A stretch of 21,597 bases of DNA. It comes from CAZXVW01 sp964644025. GTDB lineage: Bacteria; Acidobacteriota; Terriglobia; Bryobacterales; Bryobacteraceae. Positions 5,566 through 13,892 of the stretch are shown here, piece by piece. How positions within the stretch are numbered: the first letter of the stretch is position 1; every line of letters starts with the position of its first letter. The position numbers were made by a program, and so were the translations under genes. The stretch spans positions 1 through 21,597 of the forward strand of contig CAZXVW010000056.1 in the NCBI GenBank assembly GCA_964644025.1, given 5' to 3'. The notes beneath the pieces were generated by a model. It was not told the DNA's origin, ran no database searches, and saw only the letters and a list, made by a program, of their open reading frames with translations.

Positions 5566-7872
5566 ATGGTACGCACAACGTTTCTCATCTTTCTGGTCCT
5601 GAGCGCACTGGCCGGGTGCAGCCGGGATCCCGCGGCAGCGGCAAAGAGGCTGCTGGAGACCGGAAACAAGTACTTTGACAACGGCAAGTACAGGGAAGCC
5701 TCCATCATTTACCGCCGGGTGATCCAGAAGAACCGGCTCTTTGCCGACGCCTACTACCGGCTCGGGCTCACTGACCTGAAGCTCGGCCGCGTCCGGCAGG
5801 CCATCGCCGCCTTTACCCGGGCCACTGAGCTCAAACCGGAAAACCAGGACGCCTACGCCCATCTCGCAGACCTTTACCTGGCCGCCTACCTGGCCAACCC
5901 GGCCCAGAATGAGACGTGGCTTGGCGAGCTTCAGAGGTCGACCGAGCGGGCGGAGCAGTATTTCCCGGGTTCGTTCGACATCAATCGCATCAAGGCGCAT
6001 GTCGCGTTTACGCAGAAGGATTATCAGACTGCGATCGAGCTGTTTCGCGCCGCACGGAAACAAAAGCCCGACGATCGCCGCGTGAATCTGGGACTGGTCC
6101 AGAGCCTGGCTGCCGCCGGTGATACGAAGCAAGCCGAACAACTGGCAAAAAGTTACCTCGCCCAGGATAAGAATTTCGGCGCGATGTATGACTCCTTATA
6201 CGCGCTGTACGCCAGGCAGAACAGGGCGGAGGACGCCCGCGCCATTCTGGAATCCAAGTGTGAGGCTAACCCTGACAATATTGCTTACCGGTTGCAGTTG
6301 GCCCGGCACTATTACGTAACGCGGCACAGCGAAGAGATGCGGGCGGCACTTGATTACCTGACCAGCCACCCGGAGGAGTTCCCGACCGCCTTCCGGGACG
6401 TGGGCAATTTTTACGTGCGCATCCGCGACTATGACCAGGCGCTGGAAACCTACCGGCGTGGAACCGAGGTTGTTCCCCAACAAGCCTCCGATCTGAAGAA
6501 CCGGATGGTGGAAGTGCTCGCGCTGGAGGGAAAACCCCAGGAGGCGTTCCGGCTGGTGGAGACCATTCTGAAGGAAGATGAGAACAATACCACCGCCCTG
6601 GCATTGCGGGGAGCCCTGCGTTTGCGCAGCGGGGACCGGCGGGAATTGGACGCCGCAATCGCGGACTTTGAAGCCGCCCTGTCCCGGATGCCAGAGAACG
6701 TGGTTTTGCGGTACAACCTGGCGGAGACGTACCGAATGCAGGGGAACCTCGGCCGCGCCCTTGTTGAATACAACGAGGCCATCCAGAAGAGAGCCGACTA
6801 CCTGCCGCCGCGGTATGGACGTGCGGGAGTCTACTTGCAACAGAAAGAATATGCCAAGGCGCTGGCCGCCGGCGAGGAGATCTTGAAACTGCGGCCGAAT
6901 GACCTGCGTGCCCGGCTGATCCGCTGCAACGCCTGGATCGGACTGGGACAATCGGGGCAGGCCCGCGCCTCGCTGAGGGAGATCTTGGAGCAGTCTCCGC
7001 GGGCCAGCGAGGCGCTTTATCAGTTGGCGAGACTGGAGCTGCGGGAGCATCGATACGACGAAGCCGAAAAGCTCTTCCGCCGGCTTTACACGGGGAGCCC
7101 GCCGGACCGGAGGGGGTTGTTCGGATTGGTGGACGTCTACATGGCCAAAGGGCGCACCCAGGAGGCGATCGCGCTGCTCCGGACAAGCCTTGAACGGGAG
7201 CCGGACCGCCCGGCGCTGCACCTGGCCATGGGCAGCGTACTGCTTACCAGTGGGCGCGTGGAGGAGGCGGTTAAGGAGTTTCGCTTCGTGCTGGACAAGC
7301 GGCCGGACGACGGAATGGCTAACCGGTTCGTTGGATTCGCTTACTACCAGCGGGGGGAGTTCGCCAAGGCCGAGGAGTACTTGAAGAAGGCCGCCGAACT
7401 GCGGCCGATGGATCCGTTGCCGGTGCTCTACCTGGGAATGACCTCCGAGCGGCAGGGTGCGATGTCACAGGCAGCCGCTTACTACGAGGAAGTGCTGAAG
7501 AGGTCGCCGGACAGCCCGATTGCGCTGAACAACCTGGCTTACATACTCGCCGAGACGACCGCAGAGCTGGACCGGGCGCTCACCCTGGCCCAACGCGCGC
7601 GCAGCCGGGCGCCACAGGATCCAAATGTCGCCGACACCCTGGCTTGGATCTACATCAAGAAGAATCTGGCTGATAGCGCCGTGCTGATTCTCAATGACGT
7701 GGTGGCCAAGAATCCCTCCATGGTGACCTGGCGCTATCATCTGGCAATGGCCCTATTCCAACAAGGGGAAACCGGGAAGGCCAAGCGGGAGCTGGAGATC
7801 GCGCTCCAGCATCAGCCGACCGAGGAAGAAAAGGCGAAGATTAACGAACTGCTGGCCAAGGTGGGTTCCTGA
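5566..7872 (+). CDS. TPR-repeat lipoprotein, PrsT-like (PEP-CTERM system type)
   Basis: This 768-aa protein starts with a lipoprotein signal: hydrophobic TTFLIFLVLSALAGC with a LAGC lipobox, cysteine at residue 17. The rest is a chain of about 18-20 degenerate tetratricopeptide repeats, with typical pieces such as YREASIIYRRVIQKN, AIAAFTRATELKPEN and YFDNGKYREA. TPR solenoids bind partner proteins; the lipid anchor places this one at the outer or inner membrane facing the periplasm. Length and architecture resemble PrsT (TIGR02917), the TPR lipoprotein of PEP-CTERM/exosortase exopolysaccharide systems. The next gene, a CAAX-protease-like protein also linked to such systems, starts 21 bp later, which strengthens that reading. 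Other TPR lipoproteins cannot be excluded. Confidence 0.85.
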   Translation: MVRTTFLIFLVLSALAGCSRDPAAAAKRLLETGNKYFDNGKYREASIIYRRVIQKNRLFADAYYRLGLTDLKLGRVRQAIAAFTRATELKPENQDAYAHLADLYLAAYLANPAQNETWLGELQRSTERAEQYFPGSFDINRIKAHVAFTQKDYQTAIELFRAARKQKPDDRRVNLGLVQSLAAAGDTKQAEQLAKSYLAQDKNFGAMYDSLYALYARQNRAEDARAILESKCEANPDNIAYRLQLARHYYVTRHSEEMRAALDYLTSHPEEFPTAFRDVGNFYVRIRDYDQALETYRRGTEVVPQQASDLKNRMVEVLALEGKPQEAFRLVETILKEDENNTTALALRGALRLRSGDRRELDAAIADFEAALSRMPENVVLRYNLAETYRMQGNLGRALVEYNEAIQKRADYLPPRYGRAGVYLQQKEYAKALAAGEEILKLRPNDLRARLIRCNAWIGLGQSGQARASLREILEQSPRASEALYQLARLELREHRYDEAEKLFRRLYTGSPPDRRGLFGLVDVYMAKGRTQEAIALLRTSLEREPDRPALHLAMGSVLLTSGRVEEAVKEFRFVLDKRPDDGMANRFVGFAYYQRGEFAKAEEYLKKAAELRPMDPLPVLYLGMTSERQGAMSQAAAYYEEVLKRSPDSPIALNNLAYILAETTAELDRALTLAQRARSRAPQDPNVADTLAWIYIKKNLADSAVLILNDVVAKNPSMVTWRYHLAMALFQQGETGKAKRELEIALQHQPTEEEKAKINELLAKVGS

Positions 7873-7893
7873 GCGCCGGATAGCTCGATCGAG

Positions 7894-8574
7894 ATGAGCA
7901 GCAAACTCAGCGCCGTCCGGCACCCCGGGGTTCCCTTCGTCGCGCCGTTCGCTGTCTTGATACTGCTGCTTGTTGTGCGCCACCACCTGGCGTTGGGTCC
8001 TTGGGAGCTACCGCTTCGAGCTGTTGTCCTGGCGGCGGTGTTGCTGGTTTGCTCGCGAAAAGTGATTGACCTGCGCCTTCGGAGCCCGCTAGGCAGCGTG
8101 CTGATCGGGGGGGTGGTGTTCCTGGTGTGGGTGGCGCCGGACCTGCTCTGGCCGGAATACCGCCAGCACTGGCTGTTTCAGAACGCACTTACCGGAGCCG
8201 TCTCCAGTTCCCTCGCGCCGGCCTGGCGCAATAGTTGGATGGTCCTGGCGTCGCGAAGCGTTCGATCCGTAATTCTGGTTCCCATCATCGAGGAACTCTT
8301 CTGGCGCGGGTGGCTGATGCGGTGGCTTGTGAACGCGGATTTTCGGAAAGTCCCCTTGGGCGCCTACACGCCGCGGTCATTTTGGATTACTGCTCTGTTA
8401 TTCGCTTCCGAGCACGGCCCCTACTGGGAGGTCGGCCTCGCAGCCGGGATTGCCTATAACTGGTGGATCCTGCGCACCGGGAAGCTGGGCGACTGCATCC
8501 TGGCCCATGCCGTCACCAACGGCGTCTTGTCGGCTTACGTGATCCTCGGCGGCAAATGGGAGTACTGGATGTAA
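7894..8574 (+). CDS. CPBP/CAAX-type intramembrane protease, exosortase-associated type
   Basis: This 226-aa protein has about six to seven membrane helices and the three motifs of the CPBP (Abi/CAAX) metalloprotease family: EELFWR (Glu133, Glu134, Arg138), FASEH (Phe170, His174) and HAVTN (His205, Asn209). All expected catalytic residues are present, so it should be active. The arrangement matches the 'CAAX prenyl protease-related' family (TIGR03008) found in genomes with exosortase/PEP-CTERM sorting; that link is recalled, not tested. It probably shares a transcript with the TPR lipoprotein. The ribosome binding site before the ATG is poor. Substrate unknown. Confidence 0.85.
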   Translation: MSSKLSAVRHPGVPFVAPFAVLILLLVVRHHLALGPWELPLRAVVLAAVLLVCSRKVIDLRLRSPLGSVLIGGVVFLVWVAPDLLWPEYRQHWLFQNALTGAVSSSLAPAWRNSWMVLASRSVRSVILVPIIEELFWRGWLMRWLVNADFRKVPLGAYTPRSFWITALLFASEHGPYWEVGLAAGIAYNWWILRTGKLGDCILAHAVTNGVLSAYVILGGKWEYWM

Positions 8575-8582
8575 ACGCTGCT

Positions 8583-8607
8583 GGCCGCCCGGTCTGCCAG
8601 GGTGGCC
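8583..8607 (+). terminator. Terminator-like hairpin before the HAD gene
   Basis: GGCCGCCC (8583-8590) and GGGTGGCC (8600-8607) form an 8-bp stem with one G-U pair and a 9-nt loop. A T-rich CTTTTC follows at 8616-8621. It separates the TPR/protease pair from the sugar operon and could be a terminator or attenuator. The T-tract is short and distant, so strength is doubtful. Confidence 0.45.
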
Positions 8608-8638
8608 CGCCGCGTCTTTTCTGGAGACAATAAGGAAG

Positions 8639-9445
8639 ATGGTGGAACGGCTTCGCCCGGGCGTTTCGGCCGCACGCGCGCGGGTTGTTCTTTTCGATTT
8701 CGACGGTACGATCTCGCTCATCCGCTCCGGTTGGGTCAACGTCATGGTGCCGATGATGGTCGAAATCCTGTTGCAGCTTAACACGGGGGAGACCGAACAG
8801 CAGTTGACTGCCGTGGTCGAGGAGTTCGTCGGGCGCCTTACCGGCAAGCAGACCATCTACCAGATGATGGCGCTGGCCGAGGAGGTGAGAAAGCGCGGGG
8901 GGCGTCCCCGCGAGCCGCTTGCTTACAAGAAGCAGTACCTGGATTTGCTTTGGGAAAAGATCAAGCACCGGGTACGGGAGCTGGAGCGCGGCGAGGCGCC
9001 GCCGGAGAAGTACCTGGTGCCCGGGGCGGTGAGGCTGCTGGAAACATTGAAGGAGCGGGGACTCGAAATGTATCTGGCCAGTGGCACGGACCAGGAGTAC
9101 ATGCGGCGGGAGGCCGACCTGCTGGGCGTATCGAGGTACTTTGACGGCCGGGTCTATGGCGCGCTTGATGATTACAAGAGCTTTTCGAAGGCAATCCTGA
9201 TCCGCAAGATCATCTGTTCGACTGAATGCCGCGGGGAGGAATTCCTCGGCTTCGGCGACGGCTACGTGGAGATCGAAAACGTGAAACAGGTGGGCGGCGT
9301 GGCGGTCGGCGTGGCCACTGACGAACCCGACTGCCGCGCGGTGGATGAGTGGAAGCGGAGGCGCCTGGCCAACGTCGGAGCCGATTTCATCATCCCGAAT
9401 TACCTGGACCACGACGAGATTATGAGGAGCCTGTTCCCCGGATGA
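8639..9445 (+). CDS. HAD-superfamily phosphatase
   Basis: This 268-aa soluble hydrolase carries all HAD motifs: motif I LFDFDGT with nucleophile Asp20 and acid/base Asp22, motif II LASGTD with Ser149, motif III Lys184 in SFSKAI, and motif IV GFGDGYVE with Asp207 and Glu211. The long helical insert between motifs I and II (about residues 30-125) is a C1-type cap. HAD enzymes of this type remove phosphate from small sugar or nucleotide phosphates. The downstream isomerase and kinases suggest a sugar phosphate as substrate. It resembles neither a typical GmhB (about 190 aa) nor phosphoserine phosphatase closely. GGAGA at 8622-8626 precedes the ATG. The stop overlaps the next start by 4 nt (ATGA). 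Confidence 0.85.
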   Translation: MVERLRPGVSAARARVVLFDFDGTISLIRSGWVNVMVPMMVEILLQLNTGETEQQLTAVVEEFVGRLTGKQTIYQMMALAEEVRKRGGRPREPLAYKKQYLDLLWEKIKHRVRELERGEAPPEKYLVPGAVRLLETLKERGLEMYLASGTDQEYMRREADLLGVSRYFDGRVYGALDDYKSFSKAILIRKIICSTECRGEEFLGFGDGYVEIENVKQVGGVAVGVATDEPDCRAVDEWKRRRLANVGADFIIPNYLDHDEIMRSLFPG

Positions 9446-10416
9446 AGTCAAAATATGAGACGTTTGACCGTTCCCGCCTGCTGATCAAGCCCTTGGGCGA
9501 ACGGACTCACGATTTGCACCTGTCGCACTGGATGGCGCTCGAGGAGGAGGCGCCGGCCTTCGCGCACCCGGATCTGGCCACGGTGGCCGCCCGCCTCGCG
9601 GCGGCACGCCAGTCCGGGGCCGCGCGGATCCTGATGATGGGCGGGCACTTGCTGCGCGCCGGCGTAAACCGCCATCTCATCGACCTGATGGAGCGCGGTT
9701 TCATCAGCCACCTTGCGATGAACGGCGCCGTGGCGATCCATGACTACGAGCTTGCGCGCATCGGGGCTACGACCGAGAGCGTGGCGCGTTATATCCAGAC
9801 TGGTGAATTCGGCCTGTGGGAGGAAACGGGGGAGCTGAATGACCTGATTCGCGAGGCCTATGAGCTGCGGCTTGGACTCGGGGAAAACCTCGGCCGGCGC
9901 ATCGACCAGGAAGAGGAGGAATTTCCTTACCGCGAGCTAAGCATTCTGGCCGCGGCCTACCGGTTCTCGATCCCGGCCACCGTCCACGCCGGTGTCGGCT
10001 ACGATATCATTCACGAACATCCCAATTGCGACGGCGCGGCACTGGGGGAAGCCAGTTACCGGGACTTTCTGATTTTCGCGCGGTCCGTGGAAGGCCTGGA
10101 GGGCGGGGTTCTGCTGAGCTTCGGCTCCGCCGTGATGGCTCCGGAGGTCTATCTGAAGGCGCTGGCGATGGCGCGGAACGTGGCCCGCCAGCACGGGCGC
10201 GCTATCCGGAACTTCACCACCGCGGTTTTTGACCTGGTTCCCATCCGGGGCGAGATTCACGCCGAGCCTCCGAAAACCGAGGCCGCCTACTATTTTCGTC
10301 CCCGCAAGACGATCCTCGTGCGCACGGTGGCCGGCGGGGGCCAGAGCTTTTACTTCCAGGGCGATCATCGCGCTACGTTGCCCGCCCTGCGGCGGGCGCT
10401 GCTCGAACAGGAATGA
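9442..10416 (+). CDS. Conserved protein of unknown function, possibly deoxyhypusine-synthase-like fold
   Basis: This 324-aa soluble protein is not one I can name with certainty. Conserved-looking blocks are LMMGGHLLRAGV (64-75), MNGAVAIHD (93-101), HAGVGYDIIHEHPNCDGAA (182-200), LLSFGSAVMAPEVYLKA (224-240) and NFTT (257-260). Alternating beta-strand/Gly-rich loops suggest a Rossmann-like NAD-binding domain, and the layout recalls the deoxyhypusine-synthase-like superfamily. I do not see the catalytic lysine context of true deoxyhypusine synthases, and bacteria lack hypusine, so another reaction on a sugar or nucleotide is more likely. The ATG at 9442 is preferred to an upstream in-frame codon at 9349, because it overlaps the HAD stop as ATGA like every other junction in this operon. 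Confidence 0.75.
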   Translation: MKSKYETFDRSRLLIKPLGERTHDLHLSHWMALEEEAPAFAHPDLATVAARLAAARQSGAARILMMGGHLLRAGVNRHLIDLMERGFISHLAMNGAVAIHDYELARIGATTESVARYIQTGEFGLWEETGELNDLIREAYELRLGLGENLGRRIDQEEEEFPYRELSILAAAYRFSIPATVHAGVGYDIIHEHPNCDGAALGEASYRDFLIFARSVEGLEGGVLLSFGSAVMAPEVYLKALAMARNVARQHGRAIRNFTTAVFDLVPIRGEIHAEPPKTEAAYYFRPRKTILVRTVAGGGQSFYFQGDHRATLPALRRALLEQE

Positions 10417-11402
10417 CCACTGGCCAGATCTTGTCGAAATTTGAAAAGCTGTCAGCGCTGGTTGTCGGCGACATCTGTCTGGACCGCTGGTGTAGTTACG
10501 ATCCCGCGGTGACCGAGCCCTCCCGGGAGACGGGCATCCCGCGCCTCGGCGTGGTGAGAACCGAGGTGACCCCGGGGGCAGGGGGAACGGTGGCCAACAA
10601 CCTGGCGGCGCTGGGCGCCGGGCGGGTGGCCGTACTGGGCGCCATCGGGGAGGATGGATTCGGCTACGAGCTGAAACAGGCGCTCGCCAATCGCGGCATC
10701 GAGCCGGCTCTGCTGGTGGAATCCGCTTCCATCCAGACGTTCACCTATACGAAACTTCTGAATGCTGACACCGGGGTCGAGGATCAGCCGCGGGTCGACT
10801 TCATCAACACCCGGCCGCTGCCGTCCGCGACCGAGGCGCGGCTTCTGGAAACCCTGGAAGCCCGGGTGGCGGAATTCGACGTCATCCTGGTGGCCGACCA
10901 GGCGGAAACCGTGCAGGGGGGAGTTGTCACGGCCGCGATGCGCGAGCTGGTGGCCACTCTGGCCGCCCGTCATCCGGCGAAAATCTTTTGGGCCGATTCC
11001 CGGTTGCGCCCGGAGCTGTTCCGCGGCGTGATCATCAAGCCGAACCAGCAGGAAGCCGCCGGCGCCTGCCAGCGCGCCTTCGGCAGGATCGACTACCAGG
11101 AATTGCGCCGGCTGGTGGGCGGGAGATTCCTGCTGGTGACCCACGGTCCCGAAGGCGTACTGGTGGTGGAGGAGGGCAAGGAAACCCGGGTCCGCACGCG
11201 CCCGGTGGACAACCCGGTGGACATTTGCGGCGCCGGGGACAGCTTTTCGGCCGGTGCGGCGATGGCGCTGGCGGTCACCGGTTCCCCCAGCGAGGCGGCG
11301 CGGCTGGGGAACCTGGTCGCCTCGGTCACCATTATGAAAAAAGGAACCGGCACCGCGTCCCCGGAAGAAGTTCTGGAGGCGGAAGGGCGGCTGACGGAAT
11401 GA
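10413..11402 (+). CDS. PfkB-family carbohydrate kinase, HldE kinase-domain-like
   Basis: This 329-aa kinase shows the PfkB signatures: GAGGTVANNLAALGA (residues 55-69) in the substrate domain, KPNQQEA (209-215), and the anion-hole/catalytic motif DICGAGDSFSAG with base Asp276. The early GDICLDRW and the overall pattern are closest to the kinase domain of HldE/RfaE, which makes heptose 1,7-bisphosphate from heptose 7-phosphate. The C-terminal nucleotidyltransferase domain of bifunctional HldE is absent, and no separate HldC is encoded nearby. With the downstream GmhA-like isomerase a heptose-type substrate is likely but not shown. It is coupled by ATGA overlaps at both ends. Confidence 0.88.
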   Translation: MTTGQILSKFEKLSALVVGDICLDRWCSYDPAVTEPSRETGIPRLGVVRTEVTPGAGGTVANNLAALGAGRVAVLGAIGEDGFGYELKQALANRGIEPALLVESASIQTFTYTKLLNADTGVEDQPRVDFINTRPLPSATEARLLETLEARVAEFDVILVADQAETVQGGVVTAAMRELVATLAARHPAKIFWADSRLRPELFRGVIIKPNQQEAAGACQRAFGRIDYQELRRLVGGRFLLVTHGPEGVLVVEEGKETRVRTRPVDNPVDICGAGDSFSAGAAMALAVTGSPSEAARLGNLVASVTIMKKGTGTASPEEVLEAEGRLTE

Positions 11403-12262
11403 AGACGCTGGCCATCGACATTGGCGGAACAAAGTTCCGGATGGCCGTTTTCGCGGGCGACCGGATCGCCGTCCGTGAGTCGCGCGCCACCAACCGCGAG
11501 GGCGGGCGCGACTGGATGATGCAGCAGATCCTGGAGATCGCCGGGGCCTGGCGGCGGGAGCCGGGCTATGACCGCTGCGGGGTCGGGTTTGGGGGGCCGG
11601 TGCTGTTCAACGAGCAGCGGGTGGCGCTTTCCACGCACGTCGGCGGCTGGAGCAATTGCGAGCTTCCCGCCGAGCTGGAGCGGGAGCTGGGCGTCCCGTG
11701 CATCATGGACAATGATGCCAACGTGGGCGCGCTCGGGGAAGCTGTTTATGGCGCCGGGACGGGCTGCGACCCGATGTTCTACATGACGCTATCGACCGGC
11801 ATCGGCGGGGGCATCATCATCAATGGGGAAATTTACCGGGGCGCCGATTCCTATGCCGGCGAGATCGGCCATACCACCGTTCGTCCCGGCGGGCCGGAAT
11901 GCCTGTGTGGGGCGCGCGGCTGCCTCGAGCGCATCTGCTCCGGGCTGTGGCTTGAACGGGATTACGGCCGCCCGGCGAAGGAGCTGCTGAAAGACGAGGC
12001 CTTCGTCCGTCGGTACGTGGTGGATCTGGCCCTCGGGTTGAAGAACTGCATCATGCTGTTGAACCCGGAGCGGATCGTTATCGGCGGAGGCATCAGCAAA
12101 GCGGGCGACCGTCTTTTCGGGCCGCTCCGGGAAGAATTGGGCCGGCAAATCACCTCGTGGTCCCGGGCGCGGGTGGATGTGGTCCCGGCGAAACTGGGAG
12201 ACGAAAGCGTGCTCTACGGCGCGCTGGCGCTGGCGAATCAGATGCAAGGGCGGAAACCATGA
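11399..12262 (+). CDS. ROK-family sugar kinase
   Basis: This 287-aa protein has the ROK layout: phosphate-binding DIGGTK (residues 7-12), catalytic Asp106 in MDNDAN, the STGIGGG loop (132-138), the EIGH motif with zinc ligand His158, and the zinc signature CLCGARGC with Cys168, Cys170 and Cys175. ROK kinases phosphorylate glucose, fructose, N-acetylglucosamine, N-acetylmannosamine or allose; there is no N-terminal DNA-binding domain, so this is an enzyme, not a repressor. The true start is the ATG at 11399, overlapping the PfkB stop. A second kinase in an operon with a heptose-type kinase is unusual and may handle a free sugar feeding the same pathway. Confidence 0.92.
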   Translation: MKTLAIDIGGTKFRMAVFAGDRIAVRESRATNREGGRDWMMQQILEIAGAWRREPGYDRCGVGFGGPVLFNEQRVALSTHVGGWSNCELPAELERELGVPCIMDNDANVGALGEAVYGAGTGCDPMFYMTLSTGIGGGIIINGEIYRGADSYAGEIGHTTVRPGGPECLCGARGCLERICSGLWLERDYGRPAKELLKDEAFVRRYVVDLALGLKNCIMLLNPERIVIGGGISKAGDRLFGPLREELGRQITSWSRARVDVVPAKLGDESVLYGALALANQMQGRKP

Positions 12263-12816
12263 ACTTTGCCGAATCGTACAAACGCGACCTGCTGGAGGCA
12301 ATCGAGAGGATCGACCTGGAAGCCGTGGGCCGCGCCATCGAGTGGATGCGGGAAGCCCGTGACGCCGGGCGGACGATCTTCGTCTGTGGCAACGGGGGCA
12401 GCGCTTCCACCGCGTCCCACTTCGCCTGCGACATGGTCAAAGGCGCCAGCTACGAGCGGCCCCGGCGATTCCGCATCCAGGCGCTGACGGATTCCCTGCC
12501 TACCCTCACCGCCTACTCCAACGACGTGAACTACGAGGCGGTGTTCGTTGAACAGCTCAAGAATTTCGCCCAACCGGGCGACGTGGTGATGGCCATCAGC
12601 GGCTCGGGCAATTCGCCGAACGTGCTCCGTGCCGTCGAATACGCCAATTCCATCGGGTGCAAGACGCTGGCGCTGACCGGCCGGGATGGCGGCCGGCTCG
12701 GAGCGATGGCTCAGCTCAACCTCCGGGTCCCGGTTCCGCACATGGGCCGGATTGAAGACGCGCACCTGATCATCTGTCACATGATCTGCTATTACTTCAT
12801 GGACACGGGGGCCTGA
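12259..12816 (+). CDS. gmhA: SIS-domain phosphosugar isomerase, GmhA-like
   Basis: This 185-aa protein has the GmhA pattern: GNGGSASTASHFACD (residues 44-58), ISGSGNSPNVL (113-123) and IEDAHLIICHMI (165-176) with His169 and His174. GmhA converts sedoheptulose 7-phosphate to D-glycero-D-manno-heptose 7-phosphate, the first step toward LPS or S-layer heptose. At the position I align with the catalytic Glu65 of E. coli GmhA (HFAEEL) this protein has Asp58 (HFACDM), which could be a tolerated change or a shift in substrate. Length is normal. It is the last gene of the ATGA-linked chain and ends 15 bp from a convergent dehydrogenase gene. Confidence 0.88.
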   Translation: MNFAESYKRDLLEAIERIDLEAVGRAIEWMREARDAGRTIFVCGNGGSASTASHFACDMVKGASYERPRRFRIQALTDSLPTLTAYSNDVNYEAVFVEQLKNFAQPGDVVMAISGSGNSPNVLRAVEYANSIGCKTLALTGRDGGRLGAMAQLNLRVPVPHMGRIEDAHLIICHMICYYFMDTGA

Positions 12817-12831
12817 GATCCCGGTCACGGG

Positions 12832-13866
12832 TCAATCCAGGCGGATGACCAGCTTTCCGACGCCGTCGGCATATGCTTCCACCTGCTCGAAGGCGGCCTG
12901 GATTTCCTCGATAGGGCGGTGGTGGGTGATGATCGGGTAAAAGCGCTCCGGATGAGCCTTCAGCAGCTCGATAGCGGTGCCCGTATCCCGGTTCGATCGC
13001 CGGACGTTGTACAACCGGATCTCCTTCCGCCGCATCCGGTGCCAGTCGGCCGTTACTTCCGGCTCGGTCGGGATGCCCGTGATGACCACGCGGCCGGCGT
13101 TGCGGGTGACGTGAATCGAATGCTCGAGCGTGCCGCCGTGCATGGCGCAGTCCATGGATACGTCCACCCCGCGGCCATGCGTCTCGGCGAGGATCGTGGC
13201 CCCGGGGTCCTCGTGTACGGGATCAATGGCGGCGTCCGCGCCCGCCCGCAGGGCCATCTCGCGCCGCTCGGCCACCGGCTCGACGGCGAAAACCCGGGCG
13301 GCGCCGGACAGCTTCAGGCAGATGACGGTCATCAACCCGATCGGGCCGGCGCCGAACACCGCCGCCGTATCGCCGAGGTCCACGGCGGCAAATTTCATGG
13401 AGTGGACCACCACGGCGAGCGGCTCGAACAGGGTACCCTCAGCAAAACCCATTCCCGGCGGCATCGGCGCCAGGTTCTCGGGGGGCAGGTTGACGTAGTC
13501 GCGGAAATAACCGGGATCGGGCGGCTGGCTCAGGAAACGAAGACGGGCGCAAACGTTGTGGTGGCCGGACAGGCAGAATTCGCAGTGGTAGCAGTAAATA
13601 GCGGGTTCCAGGAAGGCCCGGTCCCCCGGAGACCAGCCGGTGACTCCATCGCCGGTTTTGACCACCGTGCCGGTTGGCTCATGGCCGAGCACCATGGGAT
13701 AGACGTTCGGCACATTCCCCACCGAAGCTTGGGAGAAGCTGTGGAGGTCCGAACCGCAGATGCCGACCGAGCGGACCTTCACCTGGACTTCTCCGGGGGC
13801 CGGGTCCGGGACCTCTTGTTTGCTGAGCCGGAACCGGCGGCGTTCCACTAGCTGGGCAACCCGCAT
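12832..13866 (-). CDS. Zinc-dependent alcohol/polyol dehydrogenase (sorbitol/threonine dehydrogenase-like)
   Basis: This 344-aa medium-chain dehydrogenase has catalytic zinc ligands Cys37 (GICGSDLH), His62-Glu63 (GHEP) and Glu148 (FEPLAV). The structural-zinc cysteines Cys92, Cys95, Cys98 and Cys106 are spaced C-x2-C-x2-C-x7-C. The Rossmann motif GAGPIG is at 172-177. The pattern fits the sorbitol/L-iditol, threonine and galactitol 1-phosphate dehydrogenase group; glutamate at 148 is typical of polyol dehydrogenases. Glu195 in FAVEP lies where NAD-specific enzymes carry an acidic residue, so NAD may be preferred. It faces the sugar operon tail-to-tail and follows the zinc-ribbon gene by 26 bp on the same strand, so co-transcription with that gene is likely. 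Confidence 0.9.
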   Translation of the reverse strand: MRVAQLVERRRFRLSKQEVPDPAPGEVQVKVRSVGICGSDLHSFSQASVGNVPNVYPMVLGHEPTGTVVKTGDGVTGWSPGDRAFLEPAIYCYHCEFCLSGHHNVCARLRFLSQPPDPGYFRDYVNLPPENLAPMPPGMGFAEGTLFEPLAVVVHSMKFAAVDLGDTAAVFGAGPIGLMTVICLKLSGAARVFAVEPVAERREMALRAGADAAIDPVHEDPGATILAETHGRGVDVSMDCAMHGGTLEHSIHVTRNAGRVVITGIPTEPEVTADWHRMRRKEIRLYNVRRSNRDTGTAIELLKAHPERFYPIITHHRPIEEIQAAFEQVEAYADGVGKLVIRLD

Positions 13867-13892
13867 CTGGCGCTGGAGGGCCTTTCCTGCCG

